Of a stretch of DNA of 64,000 nucleotides, positions 10,415-23,114 are shown in pieces. The notes beneath the pieces were generated by a model. The model did not search any database, was not told where the DNA came from, and saw nothing but the letters and a program-made list of their open reading frames with translations. The position numbers and the translations under genes are program-made. How positions within the stretch are numbered: position 1 is the first letter of the stretch; each line of letters starts with the position of its first letter. The DNA is taken from NCBI RefSeq assembly GCF_033568475.1, contig NC_133123.1, positions 558,001 through 622,000 on the forward strand, written 5' to 3'. This DNA comes from Henckelia pumila. Taxonomy: Eukaryota; Streptophyta; Magnoliopsida; Lamiales; Gesneriaceae.

Positions 10415-13400
10415 TTACATAGATTGAGTTCTCAGTTTAACGAGTTGTGCCAGCACATCTTTCATGTTCATCCTTGTACCAGGAGATTCTTCCAAGCAAT
10501 TCAGAGCCAATTCGAAAACAGAGGAAACACAGTACTGTAGTTTGTCGAAATTTTCTCCCTCGGCTGATCTTATTAAGTTGCCGTCGATAACCTGTGTTAA
10601 TGCATTTGGCATTGAACTCTGCACCCAGTTTTTTAGGCTCAACTGCCCTTCAAACATTTCATCGCTTGGCCGTTTTCCGGTGAAGGTTTCCAGTAGCACG
10701 ACGCCGTAACTGTACACATCACATCTTGTGGAAGCCATACCTTCCAACCCATACTCTGAAAAAGGACAGAGGCAAACAAAAGATTAAAAGGAATTGTGCA
10801 GAGTGGAAAGAAAAAAATTAGTAAGGTAAAGGATTTTATTTGCCTGGAGCCATGTAACCAAATGTCGCGAGAGTACTCGTGTGTCTAATGCTCTCTCCTT
10901 CGCCAAGCAGTTTGGCAATGCCGAAATCACTGACGTGGGCGATCATGTTTTCATCTAGAAGAACGTTACTAGGCTTCAAATCACAGTGAACCACAGGTGT
11001 TGAATAGCCATTATGAAGATATTCCAATGCACTCGCCACGTCTATCATTATACTCAACCTTTGCATGATGTTCAAGAAATATGTGCCAGAATACAACCAT
11101 TTTTCCAGACTCCCATTGGGCATGAATTCAAGAACTAATGCCTTGAAATCTTGATTGGAGCAACTACCGATGACTTTGGTGAGATTTCTGTGGCGAAGAT
11201 TGCGCAGTACTTCACATTCGGTATCAAAACTTTTCAACGCGCCTTCAAGTTCCATGTTGAAAACCTTCACCGCGAAAACTGTCCCGTCCTCCAAAACACC
11301 TTTATACACCGAACTGAAACCTCCCCTGCCGAGAAAATTGCTTTCACTGTATCCATTTGTTGCCTGTAAAAGCTCATATTGGGAAAATCTTGCAGGTCCT
11401 ACAGAAGAAGATACATCATTTGATATATTTGTAGGTTTGTTTTTCCTCTTGTACTTGACCACTATCAAGGTCAGGGTGATGGCACACACAAATGTAGCAA
11501 TACATAAAGTGATCAACGCAACTCTTAGAACTTTCTTCGTCTTTGCTTGGTGCTTTGATCCTTTGCAATATGGGACTTGAAACCTCGGACTACCACATAA
11601 TGCACTATTGAACATAAAAGATTCACTGGAGAAGTTAATGAAAGGACCACCGGTTGGTATATTTCCTGATAATTCATTAAAAGAAACATTGAAATGCTCG
11701 AGATGTTTTAGTGTTTCTAGGGACATCGGAATCGTACCAGAGATCTTATTATAGGAAAGATCTAGGGACACCAAATTCAGCATATCACCCATGGACTGGG
11801 GAATGGATCCTTGGAATCTATTATGAGCCAAAGAGAGATCAATTAAACTTTTCAGATCTCCGATTCTAGAGGGAATATCATTTGATAGCTGGTTCTTTGA
11901 CAAGTTAATGGAAGTTGCCATCTTTAGATTTCCTATTTGAGCAGAGAGAGAATTGGTGAAGGAATTTGAGGAAAGGTCTAGCACCAGAAGATCGTGCAGG
12001 TTCCAGATGCTATCTGGTATACCAGAAGACAAGTTGTTGAGATTGAGAACTATCTCCCTTAAAGAAGAGACATTCCCTAAGCATCCTGGAACTGAGCCAG
12101 TGAGCTGATTTTCGCTCAAGTCTAATGCTCCCAAGTTTTTTAACTTGCACACATCGTTCGGAATGGGTCCTGCTATTTGGTTGGTGGCAAGATAAAACTG
12201 TTGAAGTTTTGATAAACCATCGAGTGTTTTTGGAATAAATCCAGTCAAATCATTTGTCGAAAGATATAAAGTAACCAATCCACTTAAATTACCGATTTCA
12301 TTCGGAATGTGACCCTTGATTTTGGCATCGGTGGCATAAATAGTGCGTAGAGAAGAAGAAAGATTCCCAATGGATAAAGGAAGAACACCATTTAGTGGAT
12401 TATAACTGATGGCCAATTGTATCAAGTCTCTGCAATTCACTAGGGAGGTGATAAAGCTCAATTCAGGAGAAGTGGACTCAGTTATGAAATTGTTCACCAT
12501 CAAATTCAGGTGAGTTAGAGCTCTCAGGTTCCCAAGAGAATTGGGGATAGGACCGGTGAATTCATTTTCCGAAAGGTCGAGAACTGTGAGCTCAGAACAG
12601 TTTAAGATAGAATATGGAAGAGGACCATCGAAGTTATTTTTACCAAGGTAAAGTCCTCCAAGATATGGAAGAAGATGACCAATATCTAATGGAAGTTTGC
12701 CAGTGAGGTTATTCTCCGTCACTGAAAGCAGTGTCAGTGCCGAGATATTGAATATTCCCAGAGGTATGGAACCTCTTAACCGATTAACACCCAAATCCAA
12801 TGCTGTCATTTCTTGAAGTTCACCCAACCTTTGTGGTATCACGCCTGAATATACAAAACAAACCTGCTACTGATGAGGTGCAGACTTTAAGAGCAGTTTC
12901 AATATCGTATGTTGGGTGTAAATAGTCTGAAAAGGGTAAGTTTACATTCTTGGTACCTACGAAACTATTGTCGCTAAGATAAAGCTCCTCCAGCACGGTG
13001 AGATTCCCGAATTCTTCCGTTAGGGATCCACTCAGTTTGTTTTTCGGCAACCATAGCATCCTCAGAGATGAGATGTTGAACAGGCTACTCGGTATAGAAC
13101 CGCTAAGAAAGTTGTTTTGCATGCGTAAGTCCCGGAGATTTTGAAGTTTGCCTATCTCCGATGGAATTGTGCCTATCAAGATCCCCAAAAAAAAAAAAAA
13201 AACAAAACAAAAAGAAAAACAAGTTAAAATATATAGAACATCGTGCTCAGGTGAGGTCGTTTGTACCTGTCAACTTGTTGTAACCAAGATGTAATAACTC
13301 GAGCATCTCTAGATCAGTTATTTTTGGTGGTATGGCTCCAGTCATTCTGTTATCTAACAAGTTAAGTTTTTGAAGCTGAGAGCATGCAGAGATGCTTGAT

Positions 13401-14335
13401 GGAATTTGACCGAATATATCATTGGAAGATAGATAAAGCCCTTGAAGTGACGGAAGTCCGAGGCACATGTCATCCGGAAGATTACAAGATAACTTATTCT
13501 CCGCAAAAGATAGGACTTGTAACGTCGATATGTTGAGGATGCTCAACGGAATACACCCTGTTAGCCGGTTCTGTGGCAGAATCAAATAAACCAGATTTAG
13601 TAGACTCCCGATGCCTTCTGGTATCGTTCCTTGGATTGAATTATTTGCCATAGTCAATATCTCTAAACGCGACATGTTCCCGAGTGAAGAAGGGATGGAA
13701 CCAGAAAGATAATTATCGTCCAAGTCCAAACCTCTGAGATTGCCAAGTTTGACTATGGACTCGGGAATATTACCTTTAAGAGCATTAAGTGACAAGTCTA
13801 AAATCTCGAGCCTTGTCTCATTAGAGATCGACTGCAGGAACAAGTTCAAACCAGTAAACTTGTTGTTTCTTAAATGCAAATACCGAAGTCGAGGCAAGAA
13901 GTTGAACAAGCTAGGAACTTCCCCTTGGAAGTTGTTGTCCGTCAGTCTGACTAATGTCAATCTTCGCAGACGAGCCAAATTCTCAGGAAGAATTCCACTG
14001 AAATGGTTGCTTATCATGTCAAGCGAAGCAAGAAAGGAGAGGTTTCCAAGTTCAGGAGGGATGCTTCCAGTAAGATCCATGTTTGACACATTCAAGGAAA
14101 TGACTCTATGATGGCGAGCCCCGCAAGTGACTCCAATCCAATTGCAAACTGAAGATGAAAGGCTCCAGTTTCTGAGGACACCATAAGGGTCTCCTGTGAC
14201 GCGTGCCTTTAAGGCAAGGAGTGCTGATTGATCGGCACTGATATTGGTTTCTGCAGTGGCTAAGTTAGCCAATAAAGCGTGCAGGAATAAAACTGCAGCA
14301 ATATGGATGCAGTGGGATCTTTCAGTTCCCCCCAT
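10415..14335 (-). CDS. LRR receptor-like kinase, subfamily XII (copy 1)
   Basis: Four exons (14335-13267, 13172-12957, 12844-10844, 10755-10415) give 1208 aa. Order: signal peptide (about 1-28), LRR N-cap with CNWIGVTC, roughly 30 LRRs of 24 residues, one transmembrane helix (about 868-891), Ser/Thr kinase (about 930-1200). The kinase has Lys955, HCDLKP at 1048 (Cys replaces Arg, so non-RD) and DFG at 1068. This is the class of EFR, Xa21 and At3g47570-like receptors, which sense microbial patterns at the plasma membrane; the ligand here is unknown. The P-loop reads GRGGFS, so the usual third Gly is Ser. Exon 2 is exactly 216 nt (three LRRs). The last intron is GC-AG: CCAG|GC...TCAG|AG rebuilds GYMAPEYG. 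It is a paralogue of the gene at 17708-21734. No break was seen. Confidence 0.95.
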
Positions 14336-15089
14336 AATCTTCTTGCAGTCTAGGATAAATGTCCATCAACCAGTCTGGGGCTTGTTTAAGTTTTCCAAGT
14401 CTTCCTACATATTATCAAGTCAATGAAAGTGGCCCAGACAGACTGGGAACGCAGCTGAGTCCCAGGTTTTGATGTTACATGCCAAAGGAGTATTGGTACG
14501 ATTGGAGCCAGGGACGACTGAAATGATGTTATTATGATTTGAGTGTTATTATAAACTACAGTTTTGTATCCAAACTCAATAATTTGGTTGCAAGTTTTAT
14601 TCATACCTTCCATTTTCTATCAGAAATGAATGCTCTGTAAATTAAGGAAATCAAACACCATACTGATCCCAACCACGTATCCGATGCGTTAAGGACAAGT
14701 CAAGTCAAGTCAAGTCTTGCTCATGTTTGGTCCACAAGTACAATGAATGGTGTCCATAAATTCCATGAAATGACAGCACTATAGAGTGCCATGATACCTT
14801 CCAGTTGACCCGACTTCACTCAAAAAACAATAAAAGAATCAATTACTTTGAATTTACTTGATCTTTATTGGAATCAAATTCGAGTTTGATTCATTTTATT
14901 CACCCTCCCATCTTGCACTATTTAGCTGAATTATTCTGAACAATATCCTGATACCAAGATGAATTTATCAGGTGATTGTTTTTACTACCATAAATTATGT
15001 TCATTTTATCCAAAGATCTGATTTTAGTGAGACTGCGAAAGAACTTCTACATAAACATTGAAATATTATAGCCCCTATCACTGCCGACT
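14336..15089. other. Upstream region of receptor kinase copy 1
   Basis: No ORF of interest. It holds the leader and promoter of the minus-strand kinase, including the tandem W-box cores listed separately. It ends where similarity to the 3' flank of kinase copy 2 begins. Confidence 0.5.
14699..14713 (-). promoter_or_regulatory. Tandem W-box cores upstream of kinase copy 1
   Basis: GTCAA repeated three times without a gap, which on the kinase's strand is TTGACTTGACTTGAC, about 365 bp upstream of the start codon. TTGAC is the core bound by WRKY transcription factors. A similar cluster sits upstream of copy 2, which favours real regulatory sites; binding itself is inference. Confidence 0.45.
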
Positions 15090-16288
15090 TAAGTTCTATT
15101 TCTTCATTCACAGAGGGAATGCCAGAAGAGGCTGAGATTTCCTGCAAACTTGGGAAATTTTTTTTATTGGATTAAAAAATTGAATAACCCAAGGTAGATC
15201 CACTCAAATAAATTAAAAAATAATGACAGAGGACAGAGGAGGCTAATCTGTCACAATCTACACACGAGTCGAAACATGTGGACTCACAATCCTGGTAACA
15301 TTTCTCTTTCAGATTCTACCAGGATATGTTGTTAATTCATGATGGAGGGAAAACCGGTTCAGATTAAATGGAAGGGTGTAAAACTCTTCGTTTCGACTGT
15401 CTCCTTTGAATGTCCTGAACTTCACCCACCAGGGCATCCCTCGGTCCTTAGCACTATCCTTATAGTTTAATGTGTTGTCCAAGAATACAGCCACGATTAC
15501 AGCAACTGTAGGGGAGGACAAGAAAATCGTGTTAAGGAAATCATTGAACTGCAGAAGAACATGCAAAATACGAATAAATGGGAGTTAGAAGCATGTGATA
15601 ACAAAACAGAATAATAATATATATTGTGTCAACTCACCCATCCAGCATTGGTATGTGCAGGACCATGAAGAGCAGCAGTAGTGTATTCCCTGTAGTATTC
15701 TGGGATAGACAAACCGAGGAAGAGGGATACACCAATGATGAAGAGGTTTCTCATTGAATTCATGTTTGTGAATTGCAAAAACGACAATCCCACCGAAGCT
15801 GAAATAGTGATAAGGAATCATAAACAAGGGGTATGATGCGAAACAAAGTTTTTTGTTTCAAGCAAAGAAACCTGGATTACTGACCTACTGTACCGTATAT
15901 AACACAACATATTGCTGCAAACACTGAGAAAGGTATTGATGCAAACAATGCACCGAATTTCCCTGCACATAATTTTTTTTAAAAAAATCATGAAAAAAAA
16001 ACACCGACTGTGATTTTCGAATTCTTGGCAGTATGTTTTGTTACCCAATGATAGAGAAGAATATCATGAAGCCAGCTGAAATTTGGACTACTCTACGACT
16101 GCCAACACCGGGTGCTTCCAAGAAGTCTAATATTTTCCCTGTTTCCATAGAAATAATTACTGAATTCTTGTTAAAACAAGAGAAGACAAAGCAGTGAATA
16201 AAGCCTAAACCACTTACACAGAAACTGTGGATCCAGTACCAGTTCCAAACAACCCATCAAACAGGATTCCAATGCCCTGTATATTTAT
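15090..16288. repeat. Direct repeat, left copy (partner 21905-23114)
   Basis: Roughly 1.2 kb, highly similar and in the same orientation as 21905-23114, covering the 3' flank of receptor kinase 2 plus the last five exons of the transporter. Introns as well as exons match, so it is a segmental DNA duplication and not a retrocopy. The right break lies just inside transporter intron 9, where 'ccctgtatattta' is followed by unrelated DNA. Confidence 0.85.
15337..16276 (-). pseudogene. Truncated nucleobase-ascorbate transporter copy (exons 10-14)
   Basis: Five segments match transporter exons 10 to 14: 16276-16218, 16138-16045, 15962-15885, 15798-15638, 15548-15337. Splice sites are kept, but the first nine exons are missing. 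Exon 11 is 2 nt longer than in the intact gene (insertions in 'caacaccggg' and 'cccaatga'), which shifts the frame. The last exon has lost one T near its end, so the tail would read on to 15309 instead of ending in RFFPPS. It cannot encode a working transporter; transcription is possible. Confidence 0.88.
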
Positions 16289-17707
16289 GACACACATAGT
16301 TTCTGATGGAGTCATGTGTATAACAAAGTTTTACAACTAAAATCCATTAATCCCAAGTATCAGAATTTCATATCTAAAAGCACACTTTTCAGAGAGACTT
16401 GAAAATTATAGTTCAAAATAGATTATTTCATATCTATGAATGCAGCCACAACTAACAGCAATGAGAGAATATTTATATATGATAAAAATTTGTCTGTCTT
16501 AATAAAATTATTAAATGTCATTATTTTAGGAGAAATAACGATGGCACAACTTGTAAAACTTTGATTGCTCCCCACCTACTCCTGGTTAAACTACAGCATC
16601 CAAACATGGACAACCAACGCAAGTAAGATTCAGGATCACCTCAGAAAGCGAAGAGAATAGCAATCCTAAAGGTTCAAACCAACTCTTTGAAGAAATTTGT
16701 AAAAAAAAAAATATATATATATATATATATATCTTCAGCAGCCCAAAGCAAAATCAGCGCTTTGTGAGAAATCATTGAATTTTGATATCAAAATAAGGAT
16801 CAAGGAATTATACGGGTGAAATGCAATACCTTCATGATCTCGATATGCTCTGTCTTTCTTTTCTACTGCGATCCCCTCTTGATCATCATTGTTCCTGTTG
16901 CTCACAAGTCACAGATTGCATAGCATTTTTTCGTTCTCTTTCGCTTTGCCATGGAAATTATCTCCTCTTCCAAAAAAGAAAAACATAAGGATTAATCATT
17001 AGTTATCATCAGATCAAAAATCTAGCACCCCCACCAATCAATTTGAAAAGCAAAACGATTGGGGGAATAAGAAAACAGAAAACCTGCTCAAAGTACTTTG
17101 AACTTTGAAGTTCGACATTTAACATCACAAAACTTGGGCCTCCATTAAGAATTTGACCCAGGCCCTCATCATGAAAAGGCCCGCAATTTCAATTGAGGTA
17201 CATTTTCACCTTTTAAGCCTATGGATATGGAAGATAGACTTTGAAGCTCAACACTGAACATCACATGATTTGGGCCTTCCAGCGTTTCGGGCCTCGGAGC
17301 CCACTAATATATATAAAAGTTTAATTTCACGATTGACATTTCTTATACAAAATATTATTTTATTATATAATATTTTTTAAAAAATTATGATGATGGTATT
17401 ATTTGTTACATACAATTTTAAAATTGTATTAACATAAATTTGGGTGTGTTATTTATTAAACTTTAAAAAAATATTGATTACACTCCAGTCCACTATATCT
17501 TTTATTTTATTTTATTTTATTTTATTTTTTTAATGAAGTCTCAAATGTGTATATCTGCTTTTAAGTCTTCACCATTGACTTGACTCGCTCGTTGACGAGA
17601 GATGTCGTGAGAAGACTTCCACCAAGAAACGCCCTGCTCTGCATCACACATATTTATTTTTTGTTCATGCGCCATGTAAACATTCATCATACCAACATCT
17701 CTAAATT
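16289..17707. other. Upstream region of receptor kinase copy 2
   Basis: An (AT)n run lies at about 16708-16731. Around 17095-17300 two imperfect copies of 'actttgaa..ttcaacact.aacatcac' followed by 'ttgggcct' lie about 120 bp apart. A (TTTTA)n run lies near 17498-17526. A minus-strand open segment near 16845-16910 ends in a good splice donor but I cannot link it to any gene. Confidence 0.45.
17575..17596 (+). promoter_or_regulatory. W-box cluster upstream of kinase copy 2
   Basis: TTGACTTGACTCGCTCGTTGAC holds three TTGAC cores in 22 bp, about 110-135 bp upstream of the ATG at 17708. This fits WRKY-controlled immune receptors and parallels the cluster upstream of copy 1. Confidence 0.45.
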
Positions 17708-20700
17708 ATGGCGACAAGTTTCCACTTTATTCATCTCGCTGCAGTGTACTTACTGGTTAACTCGGCCACTGCTGCAGGGACCAACATCACTACTGATCAA
17801 TCAGCTCTTCTTGCCTTGAAAACTCGCGACCCTTATGGCATCCTGAAGGAGAACTGGACCGTCTCATCTTCAGTTTGTGACTGGATTGGAGTTACTTGTG
17901 GCGCTCGCCATCAAAGAATAACTGCACTGAATGTTTCAAGTTTGGGTCTTACGGGAACCATCCCTCCAGAATTCGGAAACCTCTCGTTTCTTGTTTCCTT
18001 AGACATGCGAAGCAACTATCTCAGAGGGATTCTGCCCAGTGATTTGTCTCGTCTTCGAAGATTGAGATTCATCCGATTGGGTTACAACAATTTCACCGGG
18101 GAAGTTCCATTCTTTTTCGGTTTCTTGCCTCGACTTCAGTACCTGTCTCTCAGAAACAACAGCTTCACTGGTTTGAGCTTATTCCTTGGCTCATTTAATT
18201 CTAATAATGAAACAAAGCTCGACACATTGGACATGGCATTTAATTTTATTCAAGGTGAACTTCCTGAATCCATAAGCAATCTTCGTCAACTCAAGGCTTT
18301 GAGCATAGAAGGTAACCATCTTTCGGGTTACATCCCATCTTCACTCGTGAACTTGTCGAGTTTAGAGACTTTGATTCTGTCTCAAAATTCAATTCAAGGG
18401 ATCATACCAGAAGGCATAGGAAATCTGCATAATCTGAATTGGTTGAATCTGGAAAATAACAACCTTACGGGTTCTATACCACTCAGCATCTTCAATATCT
18501 CAACACTAGCACTTATATCCTTCTCACAAAATAGCTTGTCTGGTTTTCTTCCAAATGACATGTGCCTTCAACTTCCATCACTTCAAGGACTTTACCTATC
18601 TTTCAATGATATTCATGGCCAAATTCCATCCACTATTTCTGCGTGTTCTCAGCTTCAAACCCTGTCATTGTCCAATAATAACTTTAATGGAACCATACCA
18701 CCCGAAATCGTGAATCTAGAGATGTTGGATGTATTGTATCTTGGCTTCAACAAGTTCACAGGTACGACCTTACATTATATTTTTGCAATCAATGCATATG
18801 TCATTGTAGTGCTGTGTTTCAAATTTCAAATAAATGTGTTGCCAAACTATATATTCATGTAAAAGCCTAATTCCATTAGTCCAAGATCCTATACTCATTA
18901 GTTGCAAATCATGTCGGACATGATGTAAAAATTGTTTTATCAACTTCACATTCGAATTTTTCAGGCCCAATTCCATCCGAGATAGGTAAACTTGGTAATC
19001 TCCAGTTCTTTGCCGTGGAAAACAACCTTCTTAGTGGCTCCATTCCGTCCAGCCTATTCAACATCACTTCGTTATTGCGTTTGTCACTGGCGCAAAATAA
19101 TCTCGAGGGAAGTTTAACAGAAGAATTTGGGAATCTCACCACGCTTATGGAACTTTATCTTGGCAAGAACCACTTCACCGGTACAAAAATTGTAAATGTA
19201 TATATTTTCCTTTTTTTCCCTAGAAATTTCTTCCCTCTTTCTTGACTTCTACAGCTTGTTTTGTATTTACAGGTGTGATACCTCAAAGGTTTAGTGAACT
19301 CAAGGAATTAGCCGCTCTGGACTTGGGAACTAATGGATTAAGCGGTTCCATACCTTCAGATATATTCAACATTTCCACTTTGGTATTGATTTCACTGACT
19401 GGAAACTACCTTTCAGGAAAACTCCCATCAAATATTGGTTATCTTCTTCCAAATCTTGTAGAGCTTTACCTTGGTAACAACAGCTTTGATGGAGTTCTCC
19501 CGAATTCTATCTCAAACTGCTCTGAGCTGACAAGATTAGACCTTTCTGTCAACAAATTCACCGGCCCAATCCCAAATTCTCTCGGGAATCTGAGATCCCT
19601 ACAAGTCCTGAACTTGGAAACGAACAACTTTACAAGTGAATCTACATCTCCTGAATTGAGCTTTCTCCACTCCTTGACGAATTGCAGGCACTTAACTGAA
19701 TTGGCTATCAGTTACAATCCACTAAATGCCATTCTTCCTTCTTCTGTGGGAAATCTATCTTCTTCCCTGCACACTGTTTATGCTTCTTATTGCAAAATTA
19801 CGGGCCAGATTCCGAATGAAATCGGTAACTTGAGTGGATTGCAAGCATTGTATCTTTATGGAAATGAGTTGACTGGATTTATTCCAGAAACACTCGATGG
19901 TTTATGGAACCTTCAGCGATTATCTCTGGGTAACAATCAAATACGAGGATACATTCCAAGTGGCCTATGCAAATTAAAGAATATGGGAGCATTGTACTTG
20001 AACCAAAATGTACTTACAGGCTCAATTCCAGGATGCTTGGGAAATGCATCTTATTTAAGGGACATAGACCTCAGTTACAATAACTTGACTTGGGATATAC
20101 CTGCTAGCATATGGGAGTTGCAAGATCTTCTCACACTTGACATTTCCTCAAATTCCTTCACTGGTTCTATCTCTCCTCGAATAGGAAATCTGAAAGTGGC
20201 CACGGCAATTAATGTGTCAATGAACCAACTGTCAGATGTTATTCCCGCCACACTCGGAGATTTGCGAAGCTTGATAGATCTTTCTCTGGCTCATAATAGA
20301 TTTCGAGGATCCATTCCTGACACGATGGGTAACATGTCGAGTTTGGTTTCCCTAGACCTTTCCTACAATAACATCTCTGGTGCAATTCCAAAGTCTTTAG
20401 AAGCACTAAAGCTTCTTGTGTACTTGAATGTTTCTTTCAATCAGTTATCAGGAGAGATTCCTACTGATGGTCCTTTTCATAACTTTACAAGTGAATCTTT
20501 TATGTTCAACAGTGGATTATGTGGTCCACCGAGATATAATGTGTCACCCTGTCGAGAATCAAAACCAAAAAAGGTACTTCGAGTAGTATTCATTCTTCTA
20601 GGAATTGTGGTATTAGTGTCAGCCGTCATCTCCACCTTGATACTGATTAAATACCGAAGAAAATCCAGGCCTCCAAATGTATCAGATATATCTTCTACGG

Positions 20701-21734
20701 AAAGACCACCAAGAATTTCCTACCAAGATCTTTTACAGGCAACAAATGGATATAGTGACGACAATTTTCTGGGTAAGGGAAGTTTTGGTTCTGTTTATAA
20801 AGGTGTTCTGAGAGACGGGACGATATTGGCCATAAAGGTATTTAACATGGAATTAGAAGGTGCTTTGAAGACCTTTGATGTTGAATGTGAAGTACTTCGC
20901 AATCTTCGCCATAGAAATCTCACGAAGGTAATCAGCAGTTGCTCCAACCAGGATTTCAGGGCCTTAGTGCTCGAATACATGCCCAATGGGAGTCTGGAAA
21001 AGTGGCTGCATTCTGATGGATATTTCTTGAATATAACTCAAAGATTGAACATAATGATCGACGTGGCTAGTGCGTTGGAATATCTTCACCACGGTTACTC
21101 CACACCGGTGGTTCACTGTGACTTGAAGCCTAGCAATGTTCTCATAGATGAAAACATGGTCGCCCATGTGAGTGATTTTGGTATTGCTAAATTTTTGGGC
21201 GGAGATGAGAGCATGACACACACCAGGACCTTAGCAACACTGGGTTACATGGCTCCAGGCAATACTCAACCTTTACTTGTTCTTTCTCACTTTCCGCTCA
21301 TCATTTTGCTAATGATTTGTTCGAATTTGTAATTTTCAGAGTATGGATCGGAAGGTTCGGTTTCCACAAGATGTGATGTGTATAGTTACGGCGTCCTGCT
21401 GTTGGAAACTTTCACAAGAAAACGGCCTAGCGATGAGATGTTTGATGGAGACCTTAACCTCAAGAAGTGGGTAAAGAATTCACAGTCTAATGCACTAAGC
21501 CAAGTTATTGATGCCGATTTAACAAGACCAATGGAAGAAAATTTGAACAAGAAATTGAGATGTGTTACTGATGTCCTGGAATTAGCCTTGAATTGTGTGG
21601 CAGAATCGCCTGGCGAACGGATGAACATGAAAGATGTCATCGCAGAACTAAAGAAAATGCAAACTTCAGTTTACGTCGGTTTAACTGGGACTTCCTCACA
21701 CATTCCGGTAAGAATCAGTGAAACATATCGTTGA
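17708..21734 (+). CDS. LRR receptor-like kinase, subfamily XII (copy 2)
   Basis: Four exons (17708-18761, 18965-19180, 19273-21258, 21340-21734) give 1216 aa. Signal peptide (about 1-23), N-cap with CDWIGVTC, about 30 LRRs, transmembrane helix at about 859-882, kinase from about 915. Catalytic landmarks: P-loop GKGSFGSVYKG at 924, Lys945, HCDLKP at 1038 (non-RD), DFG at 1058. Unlike copy 1 the P-loop is canonical. The role by family is pattern recognition at the plasma membrane; the ligand is unknown. Exon structure and intron phases equal copy 1, including the 216-nt three-LRR exon and a GC-AG final intron (CCAG|GCAATA ... TTCAG|AG). The two kinases diverge head-to-head with the transporter fragment between them; the intact transporter lies tail-to-tail downstream. 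Intact. Confidence 0.95.
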
Positions 21735-21904
21735 GGCTTAAAAACATATCTTCCTCTTTGCGTTTTTTGTGTGTGTTTGTAGAGCTGCTATTGAAAGCAG
21801 CTCGAACATGAGACTGTGAATACCACTGGTCTGTAACATAAAACTTTATATGTAACAAATGTTCCTCTCTTTCAATTTTAATTAATGAGCAAAGTTCCGT
21901 GCAA

Positions 21905-23114
21905 CTCCTTTTTTCTTGATTCACTGTTGGAACCATTAGAAAGCTGAAATTTTCTGCAAAACTCGAAGTTTTGTGAAACATTTTTATTGGATTAAAATTG
22001 AATAACCCAAGATATGTCAACTCAAATAAATTAAAAAATAATGACAGAGGAGACTAATCTGTCACAATCTAATTATGAGTCGAAACATGTGGACTCACTC
22101 ACAATATCCTTCTCAGCACACACCCTGATAACATTCCTCTATCAGATTCTACCAGGATATGTTGTTAATTCATGATGGAGGGAAAAACCGGTTCAGATTA
22201 AATGGAAGGGTGTAAAACTCTTCGTTTCGACTGTCTCCTTTGAATGTCCTGAACTTCACCCACCAGGGCATCCCTCGGTCCTTAGCACTATCCTTATAGT
22301 CTAGTGTGTTGTCCAAGAATACAGCCACGATTAAGGCAACGGTAGGGGAGGACAAGAAAATCGTGTTAAGAAAATCATTGAACTGCAGAAGAACATGCAA
22401 AATACGAATAAATGGGAGTTAGAAGCAAGTGATAACAAAACAGAATAATAATATATTTGTGTCAACTCACCCATCCAGCATTGGTATGTGCAGGACCATG
22501 AAGAGCAGCAGTAGTGTATTCCCTGAAGTATTCTGGGATAGACAAACCGAGGAAGAGGGATACACCAGTGATGAAGAGGTTTCTCATTGAATTCATGTTT
22601 GTGAATTGCAAAAACGACAATCCCACCGAAGCTGAAATAGTGATAAGGAATCATAAACAAGGGCAATGATGCGAAACAAGGTTTCAAGCAAAGAAATCTG
22701 GATTACTGACCTACTGTACCGAACATAACACAATATATTGCTGCAAACACTGAGAAAGGTATTGAGGCAAACAATGCCCCGAATTTCCCTGCATATAATT
22801 TTTTTTTAAAAAATCATGAAAAAAAAAACAACAAAAGTGTGATTTTCGAATTCCTGGCAGTATGTTTTGTTACCCATGATTGAGAAGAATATCATGAAGC
22901 CAGCTGAAATTTGGATTACTCTACGACTGCCAACACGGGTGCTTCCAAGAAGTCCAATATTTTCCCTGTTTCCATAGAAATAATTACTGATTACTTGTTA
23001 AAACAAGAGAAGACAAAGCAGTGAATAAACCTAAGCCACTTACACAGAAACAGTGGATCCAGTACCAGTTCCAAACAACCCATCAAACAGGATTCCAATG
23101 CCCTGTATATTTAA
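21905..23114. repeat. Direct repeat, right copy (partner 15090-16288)
   Basis: Covers the 3' flank of kinase copy 2 and transporter exons 14 to 10 with their introns. The shared non-coding start ('gaataaccca', 'atgacagagga', 'gtcgaaacatgtggactcac') shows that the duplicated unit includes flanking DNA and not only the transporter. Confidence 0.85.

Noticed and set aside
10836-12842. Receptor kinase copy 1 as a broken pseudogene because its frame appears to end at GYMAPGK
   Set aside because: A GC-AG intron at that point restores APEYG and the rest of the kinase; exons 1-4 join without a frame error. The same holds for copy 2.
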